The notes: generated by a model from the letters alone, not told the origin. Shown: positions 1 to 11,817, numbered from the stretch's first letter. The stretch is DNA of 64,000 bases from Termitomyces sp. T153 (GCA_018296165.2 JACKQL020000109.1:62001-126000), one strand, 5' to 3'. Translations and numbers: made by a program.

Positions 1-1354
1 ACTCTTGAAATCATTTGAGGATGTGGTGGACATGCTCTGAATGTTCCTCCAGTGAGTTTGAGTAAATCAGAACATTGTCCAGGTACACAATAATGAAAAT
101 GTTGTTCATGTCATGAAAGATGTTGTTTATGAAGTACTGAAAGGTGGTGGGGGAGTTAGTCATTCCAAAGGGCATCACTAGATACTCAAAGAGGCCATAG
201 CAGATACAGAAGGCAGTCTTCTATTTATGCCCCAGAGTGATCTGGATGTTGTTGTAGCCAGAGCAGAGGTCTATCTTTGTGTATATCTTGGCACTATGGA
301 GGTGGTCAACAAGATCTCTAATCAAGGGGAGAGGAGGATACTGGTTCTTTTTGGTGACTTTGTTGAGTTTTCAGTAGTTGATGCAGAGTCAGAGGAACCC
401 ATCCTTCTTAGCAAACAGGACTAGAGCTCTAGTGATGGAAATCAAGGGGCATATGAAGCCTTTGCTGAGCATGTTGTTAAAGTAGTCCTTTAGGGCCTGG
501 AGTTTAATCTTGGACATGTTGTAGATCTTGCTAAATGAGGGAGAGGTGCCTTCTTTGAGATCAATTTTGTGATTGTAGGAGTGATGAGGAGAAAGTTCTT
601 TTGTGCTTCCTTCAGAGAACACATCAGCAAATTCATGATGCTCCAGGGGAACTACTTTGTGTAGGATTTGTTCCTCTGTCTTTTGTTTTGGCAGGGTAGC
701 TTCTGCATATAGGTGTTCTTTTAGTAGGGCTGGTGTGATTTGAAGTTGAAAGGTAGGGGTTCTGTCTTGTAAAATGCATGCAAAGGAGACAGTACTAATG
801 ATTTTGATGTTAAGGGCTTCCAGATCAATGGGGGTGGGTGTTAGAGTGGTGGCAGCTGGGTCTGAAGCTGTGGTGGGGTTGTCCAGAGTGATCTGGCATT
901 GTTAGTCAGGGTACTGTGGGCCTTTGTATTAATTCCTGGGGATGTTGGGGGGAAGATATCAAGGTTTGTTCAAGGGAGACCAGGGTGGAGGTGTGCTTTT
1001 CTCTCTTCCTCAGTTGTCCTTGAGAGTTGTGAAGGATTGGGTTGCTCTAGAGCTGCTAGAGTTGAGGTTGGAGATATCAGAGATTGAGGAGAACTGGAGG
1101 CAAAGGAGGATGGTAGCTGCTAGGCTTGCTTTAGGGCCTGGGAATCACATAGTGAGGTTCTTCCAGTTAATGTTGGAGTTGATGTTCTGCAGCCAAAGGA
1201 GTTCAAGCACAATCAGGGCTGACTCTGAAGGCTGAGTGACAAGGAGCAGGACCTGGAATCTCAGTCTGTTGTTGAGAATGAGGGTGCTGTCATGGTATTG
1301 AGTGATTCTAGTTGAGATGGGGCTCTTGTTAATATAAGGGCAAGCTCTGGAGGC
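1..1354 (-). pseudogene. Ty3/gypsy pol fragment: end of protease and reverse transcriptase
   Basis: Seen on the minus strand: a protease tail at about 1150-1350 (motif like WLQNINSNINWKNLT), the pre-RT linker (EFADVFSEG near 620-650), then RT from about 600 to the window edge (HKIDLKEGTSPSF, VLFAKKDG, MPFGMTNSP). The pieces lie in more than one frame and carry stops. The RT catalytic box near 80-100 reads YLDN where the family has YLDD, so the second aspartate is lost by a G-to-A change. Gag and the protease start are missing at the right, where LTR B begins. This is therefore probably an older gypsy copy that received the gypsy B insertion. The rest of RT, RNase H and integrase would lie left of the window. 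Confidence 0.85.
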
Positions 1355-2962
1355 TGTGGCTCAATCACACAACTGGCAGAGGGAGATCCAAAGTCTATTC
1401 AGTATCTATAAGAAGATATAGAGTTCTAGCTACTTACCTGGCAGAGGGAGATCCAAAGAGAACAAGTCTAAGGATTCCTGTCAGGTTCTGCTGACTTCAG
1501 GGGCTCAGCTACACTGGGTGAGTCCTTACTAGGTGGATGCAATGTCCTGCACTTATAACCTAGCACTCTGGGGATGGTGCAGAATGCAGGGGCTTGTGAG
1601 AGGAGATCCAGGGAATTGGTTTGAGCAAGTCTGGAGTGGTCCAGAGAAGTCTAAGACCAAGTATATTCAATGTAAGGCTTGGGCAGGCATCAGGAACAAG
1701 TTTATAGGCACACAAATAGACTGTGGAGTAAGTGGAGGTTTTGCAAGTGATGGGAGTGGAGCCAGAGTTTGATGGGGGATCAATCAAGACTGATGGGTTC
1801 CAGGGCCAAGCAAAGAGCAAAGTCCAGAGTTGTTGTAAGAATGTTTGAAGGTCATAGCACATGCATGGAGTTCATAATGATGTTAGAGGTGAAAGAGACT
1901 CAGGAAAGATCAAGGAAACAGAGACAGTCAAGGCAAGATGGAGACAAGACAAGACAGGACTGAGAAAAGAAATAGATTCAGGACTAGAAATAGAAATGGA
2001 GAAGAAACAGAGAGAAATATAGGATATAAGTAACCAGTTAATGTAATATCAAGACTAGAGTATGAGGTGCTACTCTACAACTTATATACTGATTACTGAG
2101 GGGCTCTAAGGGGCAGCAAGTGTGGTGGCAAGGCTTGATGGAGCTGCATAGAGTCAATAGGTGTTAGTTGTGATCAGGAGATGGGCCATGGTGACATTCT
2201 GATGGGATCAGTTGGGGATGCAGGCTGTTCTGGAGTCATTGTGATGCTCTAGGGTTGGTCAGGCAAACTAGGGAGACGAGTTGGTGATGTATGGCAGAGT
2301 CAGAAACAGTGGGGGGAGGGGGATTTCAGGACTTCAGAAGAGTTAGGGGAAGCATTGACAGCTGCAGAAAAGGTGTTGGAGTTGGCCCAGGGGCTGTCAG
2401 GGTTTGCCAGAGAAGTGTTGGAGTTACCTGGAGCAGGCATAGAAGGTGGATGAAGGTTGGAGGAGTTTGACAAGGTGTCAGAGGGATCTCCAGAGAAATG
2501 AGCAGGTTGGAAAAAGGGTCAGGGGTCCAAGGAGCAGGTCATGACAATCCTCAATTCCAGTGTTCAAAAAATTTACTCTAGGGCTTCTAGAAACAATACC
2601 CAACAACAACTAAATCTGGAGTCTGATCAACAAGTAGAAATCCATTGTAAATGGCCTTGATCTCCAGACTCCCTGCATGTAACCACATACCAATATAACT
2701 CAAAGATAGCCCTTGGTTGAAAGTACTTGTGGTTTAAAGATGGGAGGCCTACAATGAGTGGTAGGTCCAGAATATAGGAGACAATCCAGGGGTCTGGTAA
2801 GAAGCCCTGTGAAATGGGCAACACTTGTCAGAATTACAGACAGAGAACTGGTGCAGCCTGAGGGCTAGAACTAGGACTAGCAGATAGAGAAAGCAAAGGA
2901 GAATGAAGGAAAACTATAAGGAGGGAGAACAGCACAGAGGAGGACTGGGACATCTCCTGACA
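1355..2962 (-). mobile_element. LTR B, 3' LTR of gypsy B, split by a nested solo LTR
   Basis: On the minus strand the LTR begins TGTCAGGAGATG at 2962 and ends near 1355. A polypurine tract lies directly upstream (2963-2977), followed by integrase, so this is the 3' LTR of the element that supplies 2963-5094. Without the nested LTR at 1479-2546 it is about 540 bp, matching the 533-bp solo copy at 55222-55754. The left end is less certain because the first 20 bases have diverged from that copy. Confidence 0.8.
1479..2546 (-). mobile_element. Solo LTR of family A nested in LTR B
   Basis: It runs from TGTCAGG to CATGACA on the plus strand and aligns along its length with the A-family LTRs at 9470, 34778 and others. 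Comparison with the uninterrupted LTR B at about 55350 puts the insertion after 'aaggattcc'. The duplicated target is attcc/atcct, now with two mismatches. It is strongly depleted in CpG, so it is an old insertion. No internal A sequence is attached. Confidence 0.85.
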
Positions 2963-2977
2963 TCATCCCCCCTCTAG
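2963..2977 (-). other. Polypurine tract of gypsy B
   Basis: On the minus strand, AGAGGGGGGATGA abuts the TGTCAGG start of the 3' LTR. This is the expected position of the plus-strand DNA primer. Confidence 0.75.
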
Positions 2978-4046
2978 CATGCAGCATCTTGATGTACTGG
3001 GTAGAAGAAGTCATGAATTGCCTGGTCTGCTGCTGAAATGGGGCAGATGCTTCAAATGGCTTTTGGAGTATTGGGATGCCTATGGTAGAAGTCCCAGACC
3101 AGGGTTGGTGCATGTACATTAGCCTGTAGTTCCCAAGAGATGTTCTTAATGCCATATTCCTTCCATTTCACCTTGAACTGCAACTTCCCTTTAGAATACC
3201 CTGCTATTCAGAATTTCTTCCACCTCATACTCCTCATCATCAACCAGAACTGGTGGTGGGAGTGGCTTAGGGCAGTAGCCAGGTATTGGATTCTCTGGAG
3301 CTGGGAACAGTTTGACAGCATTGAAGACTGGGTGCAAATGGCATAGACCTGCCAGGAGTTTAAATTGGTATGTCAAAGGTCCTACCTTCTTCTCTACCAT
3401 GAAGGGGCCAAGATGACAATGTGACAGCTTCGAGAATGGCCTTGTTATCTTAATGTCTGAGCTATCCAAGTACACACAGTCTCCAGGCTTGTAAACTGGG
3501 GCTGGTATCCATCTGTGATCACAGTACTGTGCCATGTCCTCCTTGGCCTTCACCCACACAGCTTTTGCCTCCTCCTGTGCCCTCTTCATTTGATCCACAA
3601 ACTCATTGACAGAGTGATTCTCTGAGGGGCATGCCTGAGGTTTGAATCCTATGCAAGGATGCCTGCCAGTGTCCAGGAAGAATGGAGTCATCTGCATGGA
3701 AAAGTGGACATGGTTGTTGTATTGGAATTCTGCATCAGCCAGCAGCTCATCCCAGTCATCCTGCTTCTCATTACAAAACAGGCAGAGATACTGTTCCAGT
3801 TCCTGCTTAACACATTCTGTCTGCCCATCTGACTGAGGGTGATAAGCTGTGGTGGTACGGAGCTTCACTTCCAGCAGGCAATACAGTTCCCAACTGAATT
3901 CTGCTACAAACTGGGGCCCTGGTCAGAGATGTACCCATCAACAGACCATGGAGCTTCCAGACATTCTTGCAATACAGACTAGCTGCTCCCAAGGCAGAGC
4001 ACATTGTGTGGGTGAGTATGAAGTGAGCCCATTTACCATAAAGGTC

Positions 4047-4730
4047 TGTCAGGATTCCTTGACCCTAGGGGCAGACTTGATAGCCAACAAGTATGTGGTT
4101 GAGTTGGGAATTGAGAGGACTGAGAAAGATAAACTTGGAAACAGATAGATTGAAGAGGAAGAGACAGGAGGATGAACACAAGTAAAAAGCAGACATAATA
4201 GGTAACAATAGGTAATCTGAAGACTGGAGTGTAGCTACAGACTAGGGGACTTTATATAGCTGTAGGACACTACCAAAAGAGGAAGCTGGAAGTGATCTAA
4301 GTCAGGTGAGAGTTATCTAACACAAGAGGAAGTGATCTAAGTCAGGTGGAAGTAATCTGAGTCAGGTGGAAGTGATCTAAGTCATAGCAGGAAGTGATCT
4401 AAGTCATGGGGAAGTGATCTAGAATAAGGAAAGCAATCCTGTAAATGATCTGAGACAGGTCAAAGTGATCTGGGACAGATGGAAGTGATATAGGCCAGAT
4501 GGAAGTGATATAGGCCAGATGGAAGTGATCTGGAACCTGTGGAAGTGATCTGGGCCTGTGGGAATGATATGGAACATGAAAAGCAGTCCTAAGGGTGGCT
4601 AAAACCTGAATGTGGCTGAAACAGGAGTGTGGCTGAATCTGGGAGTGTGGCTAAGATCCAGAGAGGGACTGTGTAGAATCTGAAGTTGGATAATAGTGAA
4701 GGAAAGGGGGAAATGGTAAGGGTCCTGACA
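4047..4730 (-). mobile_element. Solo LTR of family C in the gypsy B integrase
   Basis: On the minus strand it starts TGTCAGGACCC and ends AATCCTGACA. It is flanked by a perfect 5-bp target duplication, aggtc (4042-4046 and 4731-4735). Removing it restores the integrase reading frame around VVVDL/YGKWAHF. It contains a TATA-like TATATAAAG (minus strand, near 4240) and an array of about 20-bp repeats upstream of it. It is related to the copy at 21134-22098. Confidence 0.92.
4260..4575 (-). repeat. Minisatellite array in the U3 of LTR C
   Basis: About 15 imperfect copies of a roughly 20-bp unit with core GGAAGTGATCTRRGTCAG, varying at the 3' half. They lie just upstream of the LTR TATA box in the sense direction. 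The second C LTR carries the same array (21285-21345 and 21655-21840). Confidence 0.85.
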
Positions 4731-5094
4731 AGGTCCACAACTACCATCACAGCATTGTACTCATGAGCATCTGGGAGTTCCACAATGAAATCTACAAATG
4801 CAACACTCCAGCAAGCAAATGGAATAGGGAGAGAGTGGAGCTGCCCCATGGGTGCCTGGAAGCGAGGTTTGGTGTAGAGGCAGAGATCACAAGTGCCAGT
4901 ATAGGTGCCTACATATCAGGAGATTTGAGGCCACCAGTAATTCCAGAATACCAGCTGCAACATCTTCCATCTTCCAGGATGTCCAGCTACTCAAGAGTCA
5001 TGATGTTGCTCCTCAATACATCAGTGAAGTTCTGGAATGTTAGGCACATAGATGTGTCCTCAGAAGGTTGGAAGTCCATCCTGAAGACCCCACT

Positions 5095-5845
5095 TGTCAT
5101 GACCTGCTTCCAGACCTCCAGACCTTCCCCCAGTTCACCCTGTCCCCCCAGAGCCTCTCCAACAACCCTCTGATCTCAACTCCAGCCTTTGTTGACCCAT
5201 AGTGCCTGTCCTAGCTGACTCTGATGCTTCCTCAGCAAACCCCAACAACATCTTGGCAAACCCTGTGCACCCCTTCTGGGCCCCCTCTCCCCTACAAGGC
5301 CCCTGAGCATCTCCAGCACCTCTCTTGACCCAGGCACACATCACTAACTTGCCCCTACAACCCACACAACCACTCCAGAATTTTCTAATGACTATAGGGC
5401 AGGCTGCATTCCCATCAGATCCCATCAAAATGTCACTCTGGCCCACCCTCCAATAATAACTGACATCCACTACCTTGCATGGCTCTGAAAAGCCCTGCTG
5501 TTGCACTCTTAGCCCTGGAGGAAGTCCAGTAGTTGGTAGATAAGATGTAGAGTAGCATCTGTTACCTTAGTCTTGATATTACTTTCCTTGGTTACTTGTG
5601 TCTTATGATTCTCTTTGTTATGTTTCCTGGTCTTGCCTCTGTTTCTATTTTTACTCTTAAATCAATTTCCTTTCTCTGTTCCATCTTGTCTTGCCTTTGT
5701 CTTGTCTTGCCTGTCTCTATGACCTTTATTGTTCCTAAGTTTCTTTTAACTCTGACATCATTACAAACTCTGCACAAATGCTACAACTCTTCAGACATTC
5801 CTATGACAACTCTGGGCCTTGCCCCATGCTTGGCCCTAGAACCCA
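5095..5845 (+). mobile_element. Truncated LTR of family A, sense orientation
   Basis: Starts TGTCATGACC, the CpG-decayed form of the A-family LTR start TGTCACGACC, and aligns through the promoter region (AGTCTTGATATTAC near 5570) to about 5845. The 3' quarter, including the TGACA end, is missing. It separates two gypsy pol fragments. From 5846 to about 6050 I see no recognisable feature. Confidence 0.75.
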
Positions 5846-6049
5846 TCACTGTCAGGGGACTTCCAATTCCAACCTCTTCAACCTATCCCAGTGCTTCTGC
5901 AGCTTGTTTAACATCTCCAGGGCTCATTGGGGAATAATTATCTGGATGCTCCAGAGGGGCTGGGGCTGCAGTGGGAATGGGGTATGCATAGTAGTGAGCA
6001 GGTGGAAGGTAGGTGGGTTGGGGAGTAGGGGATGTAGCTGTCTAGAGGG

Positions 6050-6935
6050 GAGACAGCATTGGGGCTTAGTCCAGAGGCAGAGATTGCATGTATTACTGTA
6101 GGCCCCAATTTATTGAGACATCTGGAGCCACCAGTAGTTTTGAGATACTAGCTCCAGTGTCTTCCATTGCCTGGGGTGTCCAGCAATCTGGGAGTTGTGG
6201 TGTTGTTCTACAATCCTCCAACAATGCTCCAGAATGTTGGGCACATAGATGCAGTCCCAAAAAGTCAAGATCCCATCCTGAAGGGCCCACTTGTCCATGT
6301 GGACCAACTTGGCACCAGTGGTGCATCCTGATTTCAGTGCTTGGGCTGCCTGAGCTACAAGTTACTCCTGCTGACCATCCTGGTTACCCCACCAGATGTC
6401 CCAGAATATGTCCACCTCCACTCTCTTGACAGCTAGACCTTCCATGGCTTGGATTGAAAACGATTCAAGCTGGAGGAGTACAATGTTGCTATTTGGTTCT
6501 CTCCTCCAGTGCTATGGTCTGCTCTTTGGGACAGGGCATCTGGTTTTCCCATACTCCAGCCTGGCTTGTGGTGCAGCAAGAAGTCAAAGTTGGCTAGATA
6601 GAGGGACCATTGGGCTTGTTGGCAGTGTTGACAGTTGAGCTTCTTAGCTATCCAGAAGTATTCAAGGTTCTTATGATCCATCCAGACTTCAAACATGTGC
6701 TGTGCACCTTCCAGGAAGTGTCACCACTTCTCAAATGACTAGATGATGGCCAGCACCTCCTTGTCATGGATCTCATAGTTCATTTAGGCTCTTGGAGTAG
6801 AAGGCCACCAGATGCTACTTCCCATTCTCCAGGGATTGCTGTAAAAGAATGGCCCCAGTGGCCAAGTCAGAGCTAGGTCCTGAGGTCATAGTGCACTTGA
6901 AGATGTCAAAAGCCATCTGCTCTGGAGGCCCCCTA
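6050..6935 (-). pseudogene. Ty3/gypsy RNase H and integrase zinc-binding fragment
   Basis: Minus strand. RNase H tail at about 6930-6430 (ATGAILLQQS, WHLVAFYSKSLN, VWMDHKNLEYF, ARLEYGK/KPDALSQRADH), then the integrase HHCC domain at about 6330-6050 (VEQHHNSQIAGHPRQWK, CNLCLWTK). Several frameshifts and stops. The zinc domain duplicates the one at 4860-5090, so this is a second gypsy copy and not the direct continuation of gypsy B. Sequence after CNLCLWTK does not continue into the integrase core. Confidence 0.85.
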
Positions 6936-7150
6936 GATTGAGTATCTTGGCCTGATCATCTCACACAGGGCTGCAGAGATGGACCCAGTGAAGGTAGCAG
7001 GCATGGCAGAGTGGCTAGAGCCCAAGAACAAGAAGGAGGTGCAGGCATTCCTCAGCTTCACAAACTTCTACTGAAGATTCATCTAGGACTTCTTGCATCA
7101 TGTCCGTCTATTATTTGACCTCATTGGGAAGGACATTATATGGAGTTGGA
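6936..7150 (+). pseudogene. Ty3/gypsy RT end fragment in inverted orientation
   Basis: The plus strand reads LEYLGLIISHRAAEMDPVKVAGMAEW, NKKEVQAFLSFTNFY and FLHHVRLLFDLIGKD, the typical end of gypsy RT before RNase H. It has in-frame stops. It lies head-on against the minus-strand RNase H at 6050-6935, so a rearrangement or an independent insertion placed it here. Confidence 0.85.
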
Positions 7151-7625
7151 GGTGAATCCAATCTTCCCCCTTGTATTTTTTGTAGAGTTGGTGACACTCC
7201 TTCTCAACTGCCACCAACTCAGGCCACTCAATGCTGCTCCTAGCTATCTTGAACTAGCACAACCAGGTCTGGAACATAGCAGTTACTGCCAAACAAGGAT
7301 CTTTTGCCAAGGACACATGGACCACAGAGAACAAACAGTCAATGAAAGCATGGGTCATTGTGATCTTCTCAAGCTGGGAAGTGAGATCAGAGGACATGGC
7401 AATAAGATTAAGATGTTGGAGGAGATAAGACAATAGAAGGGAGTGTTGATGAAGTTCAGTGGAATTGCTAGTTGCTTTTATTCTGACTACTCTAGGGGCA
7501 CAGACCAAGCAGTTGTTCATGAGACTTTGAGTTGACTAAGGACAGTCAAGATTTCAGCATAGAGGAGGATGATAAGACTCACTTGTTGCTGAGTGCCATT
7601 TGCAGCATTTCCAACTAGACAGCAG
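7151..7625. other. Unassigned sequence between gypsy debris and repeat F
   Basis: Short open frames exist on both strands (longest 88-98 codons) but none matches a family I recognise, and all contain stops. A decayed copia gag is possible on the plus strand (7260-7420), but the evidence is weak. Confidence 0.3.
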
Positions 7626-7629
7626 CTGA

Positions 7630-8320
7630 TTATTTTGACATGGCACAAGTCATGACACTTAGCACATGAGGCCTAGCCCCAAGGTTTGGAATGACATAGC
7701 CTTTGCATGGGATTTTAGCAACCACGAGACTTATCAATCACAAGCTGTATCACAAGGAGTCTGGACTTTGGATCTAGAACAACAAGGCCAAGACCTTTCT
7801 AAGCAATGGTCACTAGTGACTTTCCTGATAACAACACCATCTTCTCCTCAAAAATGGACATATTAACAGTCATGTGATTTCTTACTTATTATTTTTCTTG
7901 TCTGAATTACAAACATACTTGAATGGTGTCTACACTTCAGGTATTGACATTGGACATGCTCTTTTCTTGCAATTTATTACCTTTACACATCATATCAACT
8001 TCACTTACTTTTTACTTGGTTACCAGATTAACACCTTATATGTATCATAAACACCTTGGCAGACACCATCACTGGTGGTGACTATTATCTCCTTTTTTAT
8101 ACTATATTTATGAACAGTATAAATACTGCCTGTACATAGAGACCAAAAAACAACAAACAGAGTACCATTTCCCTCTCTCTCTCTTTAAGCTTACTAGCTT
8201 AAGATTTCACTTTGCTCTTTTGCTCACTATTGACAATGACTTAGTGACAGTCTTGCCAACTTCAACTTTGACTTTGTGTGGTATCAACTGTGGGTGCCCT
8301 TAGCATTTAGTTCAACTTAG
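7630..8320 (+). repeat. LTR-like repeat F, plus copy
   Basis: Inverted relative to 8690-9440 and readily aligned with it. Shared landmarks are a start near AGCACATGAGGCCTAGCCC, a TATA-like box with TATAAATACTGCCTGTACAT (about 8117-8136) and the segment AGATTTCACTTTGC (about 8202). The promoter-like box in both copies suggests an LTR. Borders and internal coding region were not found. Confidence 0.6.
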
Positions 8321-8689
8321 TGGTAATGCACTCCTATGCCACCTAGTGCCATGCAGGAAACCTAAAAAGAGAGAACCTAACATGAGTCACTAGATAGGGT
8401 AGCTGGCAGTAGGAAGTTAATAGTAGAGGGCAAGTCAGTAACTGTTCCAGAGAACAAGAGGGAATGTTGTGTTGTAAAGTGAAGTTGGAAGGATTGCTAT
8501 TGCTAGCCTAAATTGCTAGTAACAGAAAGAGGAATAGGTGAAGGCAAGAAGTGTTGCTAAGACAAAGCAAACTCTTAGCAGTGGTAGAAGAGTTAGGGAG
8601 TATAGTAGGAAGGGGAAGATGGTAATAGGGAGACTGAATCAAGGGACAAATATAAACTGGTCGCTAGCTGCAGTTGCTAACATCACTAA
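8321..8689 (+). repeat. Segment x of repeat F
   Basis: Runs from GCCACCTAGTGCCATGCAGG to the AACTGGTCGCTAGCTGCAG block. It is the inverted counterpart of 18420-18740 on the other side of element A1. It has no coding potential. Confidence 0.6.
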
Positions 8690-9445
8690 GTCAAAATAAC
8701 ATGAAGAGCACCCATAGTTGGTACCACACTAGGTTGAGGTTGAAGTTGATAACACTTGTCACTAAGTTGAAGTCAACGGCGAGTAAGGGATAGAGTGAAG
8801 GTAGAGGCAAAGTGAAATCTCAAGCTGGTAAGCTTGGAGATAGATGGATTTGGTTCAAGGGAGGTTGATTTAATTCAATGATGAAGTGTCTATGTACAGG
8901 CAGTATTTATATGGTTCCAAAGTGTAGTATGGGAAAGTAAGCAGATAGTTGCCACTAGCAACAGTGTCTATCAATGTGTTTATGGTCTGTAGAAGGTGTC
9001 AATCTGTAACTAAGTGAAAAACTATAAGCAAAGTCTCTGAAGTGTAGATGCTGTTCAAGTATGTTGGTCAACTCAACAAGGGGAATGATAGCAAAAGGTA
9101 TGCATCTGGCAATATGTCTATATATGGTGAGATAAAGCCATTTTGTCACTAGAATTGCTAATGTTGCTAAGGAAGGTCTTGGCCTTATAATTCTAGACCC
9201 AAGTTCGAGGCTCCACATGATATCCCTCATGATTGATAAGTCTCATGGTCACTTAAGTCCTGTGCTAAGGCTACATTGGTCCAGACCTTGGGCTAGGCCC
9301 CACATGCTAAATGTTGTGACTTGTGCCAAATTTAAAATAGTCCACTGCCACTAAGTCCAAAATGCCAAAAATGGTGCTCAGTGACAACTGGGTCTTATCA
9401 GCAGCGCTAGCAACTACAGCTAGCAACTACAGCTAGCAACTAGTT
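8690..9445 (-). repeat. LTR-like repeat F, minus copy
   Basis: Inverted copy of 7630-8320 with the same ATATAAATACTGCCTGTACA box (minus strand, about 8890-8910). A short tandem of GCTAGCAACTACA units lies near 9405-9440. Element A1 is inserted just beyond its end at 9470. Confidence 0.6.
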
Positions 9446-9469
9446 TATGTTGATTGCCCTTTCAGTTTC

Positions 9470-10604
9470 TGTCAGGTTCCGCTGACCATGGGGGCTCAGC
9501 TACACTGGGCAAGTCCTTACTAGGTGGACGTGATTCTCTGCACTGATAACTGGGCACTTGGAGGTGTTCCAAACACTGGGGACTTGTGAGGATAGTTAGT
9601 GGGAATTGATCCAAGCAAGTCTGGGGAGGTCTGGAGGAGTAGAGGATGAGTTGTGGGGAAGGGGGACAGGCTTGGCAGGGTTTAGGCATAAGTCCATATG
9701 TGAGTATTGTGGGTGCGGAGGAGGCAGAGGCTATGTGAATGATGGGAGCAGAGCCAGAGTTCTGATGGGGGATCAATGGGGATTGATAGGGTTTGGAGCT
9801 GAGCATGTAGCAAGGTCCAGAGTTGGTGAAAGAGTGTCAGAGGTTTGTAATCGTAATCATGGAATTTGTGAGGGCGTTATGGTCGAGAGGACTTGAATAT
9901 GATAGACAGAATTGAATGAGATGAGATGGAGTTGAATGAAATGAGATGGAGATGGAGACAAGAACAAGAATAGATTCAGGCGGAGATACAGAACGATAAC
10001 AAAATGATAACGGAATAGAGACAAGACAAGACTGGGAGACTGGGAATAAGGAAAACAAGACACAGAACATGAAACATGAGAAGAAACAATCAGAAACACA
10101 TCAGGTAAGGCAGGTAATCTCAAGACTAGAGTACAAAGAGCTACTCTATGTCTTATATACTGACTACTGGAGAGCTCCGGGAATGTCGGCTGTGGTGGTG
10201 GGGCTTGGCGGAGCTCGACGGAGTTGACAGGTGTCAGTTACGACCAGAGGGTGGGCCATGTTGATATGTTGATGGGATCAATTGTTGATGCAGTCCGTTC
10301 CAAGGTTGTTATGATACTCTGAGGTAAGTCAGAGGAGCCAGGGTGTCAAGTCGATGGCGTGTAACAGGGTCAGGCACGGCGGGGGAGTGGTCCCAGGAGC
10401 TCAGGAGATCTAGGGGAAGTGCCGGCGGCTGTGGGAAAGATGTCAGAGTTGGCCAAGGGGCCATCAGAGTTAGCCAAGAATGCGTCAGAGTTAGCCGGAG
10501 TAGGCGTGGAGTGCTGGGGAAGTTTGATGGAGCGTTGGGGGAGGTTCTGGGGGGACAGGGGTTTGTCGGGCAATGTACAGGGGTCCAGGGAATGGGTTGT
10601 GACA
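9470..10604 (-). mobile_element. 3' LTR of A1
   Basis: 1135 bp, TGTCAGG...GTTGTGACA on the plus strand. It contains a TATA box (CTTATATACTG near 10160) and the transcript-start candidate AGTCTTGAGATTA (minus strand, near 10110-10122). Confidence 0.9.
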
Positions 10605-10619
10605 TCACCCCCCCTTTAG
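10605..10619 (-). other. Polypurine tract of A1
   Basis: CTAAAGGGGGGGTGA on the minus strand, immediately upstream of the 3' LTR. The same position and sequence class is found in A2 (35928-35942) and A3 (41373-41385). Confidence 0.8.
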
Positions 10620-10674
10620 TTGAGACCCTCGAGATGCAGGGAGCAGGTTGGGGATTGGCGGGGGCATGGGAGTT

Positions 10675-11817
10675 TGTCAGGTTCTGCTGACTATGGGGGC
10701 TCAGCTACACTGGGCGAGTCCTTACTAGGTGAACGTGATTCCCTGCACTGATAATCAAGCATTTGGAGGTGGTCCAAGCACTGGGGACTTGTGAGGATAG
10801 CCAGGGGAGATTGATCCGAGCAAGTTCGGGGAGGTCCAGAGAAGTAAAGGACAGTTTGTGGGGGAGGGGGACGGACTTGGCAGAGTTCAGGCATGAGTCT
10901 GTGTATGGGTACTGCGGGTGCAGAGGAGGTGGAGGCTACGTGGATGACAGGAGCAGAGCCGGAGTTCTAATGGAGGATCAACAGGGATTGATGGGGTTTA
11001 GAGCCAAGTGTATAGCAGGGTCTGGGGGTGGTAACGAGCGTTGGTAGTTTGTAATTGTAATTGCGGAGTTTGTGAGGATGTTATGGTCAAGGACTTGAGT
11101 ACAATAGACAGAATCAAATGGGATGAGGTGGAGTCAAACAAAATAGGATGAAGACGAGATGAAAACAAGAATAGATTCAGGTGGAGACACAGAATGATAA
11201 CGAAAAGATAATGGAACAGAGACGAGATAAGACTGGGAGACTGAGAATAAGGAAAACAAAACACAAGACACAAAACACGAAACACAAGAAGGAACCAATC
11301 AGACCATAGGTAATGTTAAGCAATATCAAGACTAGAGTACAAAGAGCTACTCTATGTCTTATATACTGACTACTGAAGAGCTCCAGGGACATCGGCTGTG
11401 GTGGCGGGGCTTGGTGGAGCTCAACGGAGTCGACAGGTGTCAGTTACAATCAGAGGGCAGGCCGCGTTGATATGTTGATGGGATCAATTGCGACGTGGTC
11501 TGTTCTGAGGCTGTCATGATACTCCAGGGTAAGTCGAGGAAGCCAGGTTGTCAAGTTGATGATGTGTAATGGGGTCAGGCATGGCGGGGGAGTGGTCCCA
11601 GGGGCTTAGAAATTCCAGGGGAAGCGCCGGCGGCTGTGGGGAAGATGTCGGAGTTGGCTAGGGGGCCATCAGAGTTAGCCCAAGAAGGTGCCAGAGTTAG
11701 CCGGAGTAGGCGCGGAGTGCTGGGGAAGTTCAACAAAGCGTTGGGAGGGGGGGGGGGTTCCGGGGGAGCAGGGGTTTGTTGGGCGGTGTATGGGGCTTCA
11801 GGGAACGGGTCGTGACA
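10675..11817 (-). mobile_element. Solo A LTR nested in A1
   Basis: 1143 bp with a perfect 5-bp target duplication, gagtt (10670-10674, 11818-11822). The interrupted sequence GGGAGT|CAAAGCCAAG is intact in A2 near 35993. It carries its own TATA box and AGTCTTGATATTG block. Confidence 0.92.

Larger units (their letters stand above)
2978..5094 (-). pseudogene. Gypsy B integrase with C-terminal chromodomain
   Basis: Minus-strand order: an HHCC zinc-binding domain (about 5090-4860, EQHHDS...AGHPGRW...CDLC); the catalytic core from 4850 (VDFIVELPDAHEYNAVMVVVDL), interrupted by LTR C at 4047-4730 and resuming at 4046 (YGKWAHF, SDQGPQF, YHPQSDGQTE); then the C-terminal part and a chromodomain (YEVEEILNSR near 3200, continuing in another frame to about 3080). 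The three D, D and E core residues are visible. Frameshifts near 3900-4000 and 3190 and stops in the zinc domain make it a pseudogene. The longest open piece is 3191-3868. Chromodomain integrases of this type direct insertion to marked chromatin. The right end stops at the LTR A fragment at 5095. Confidence 0.9.

Noticed and set aside
1560..1862. 100-codon minus-strand ORF
   Set aside because: Falls inside the solo LTR A.
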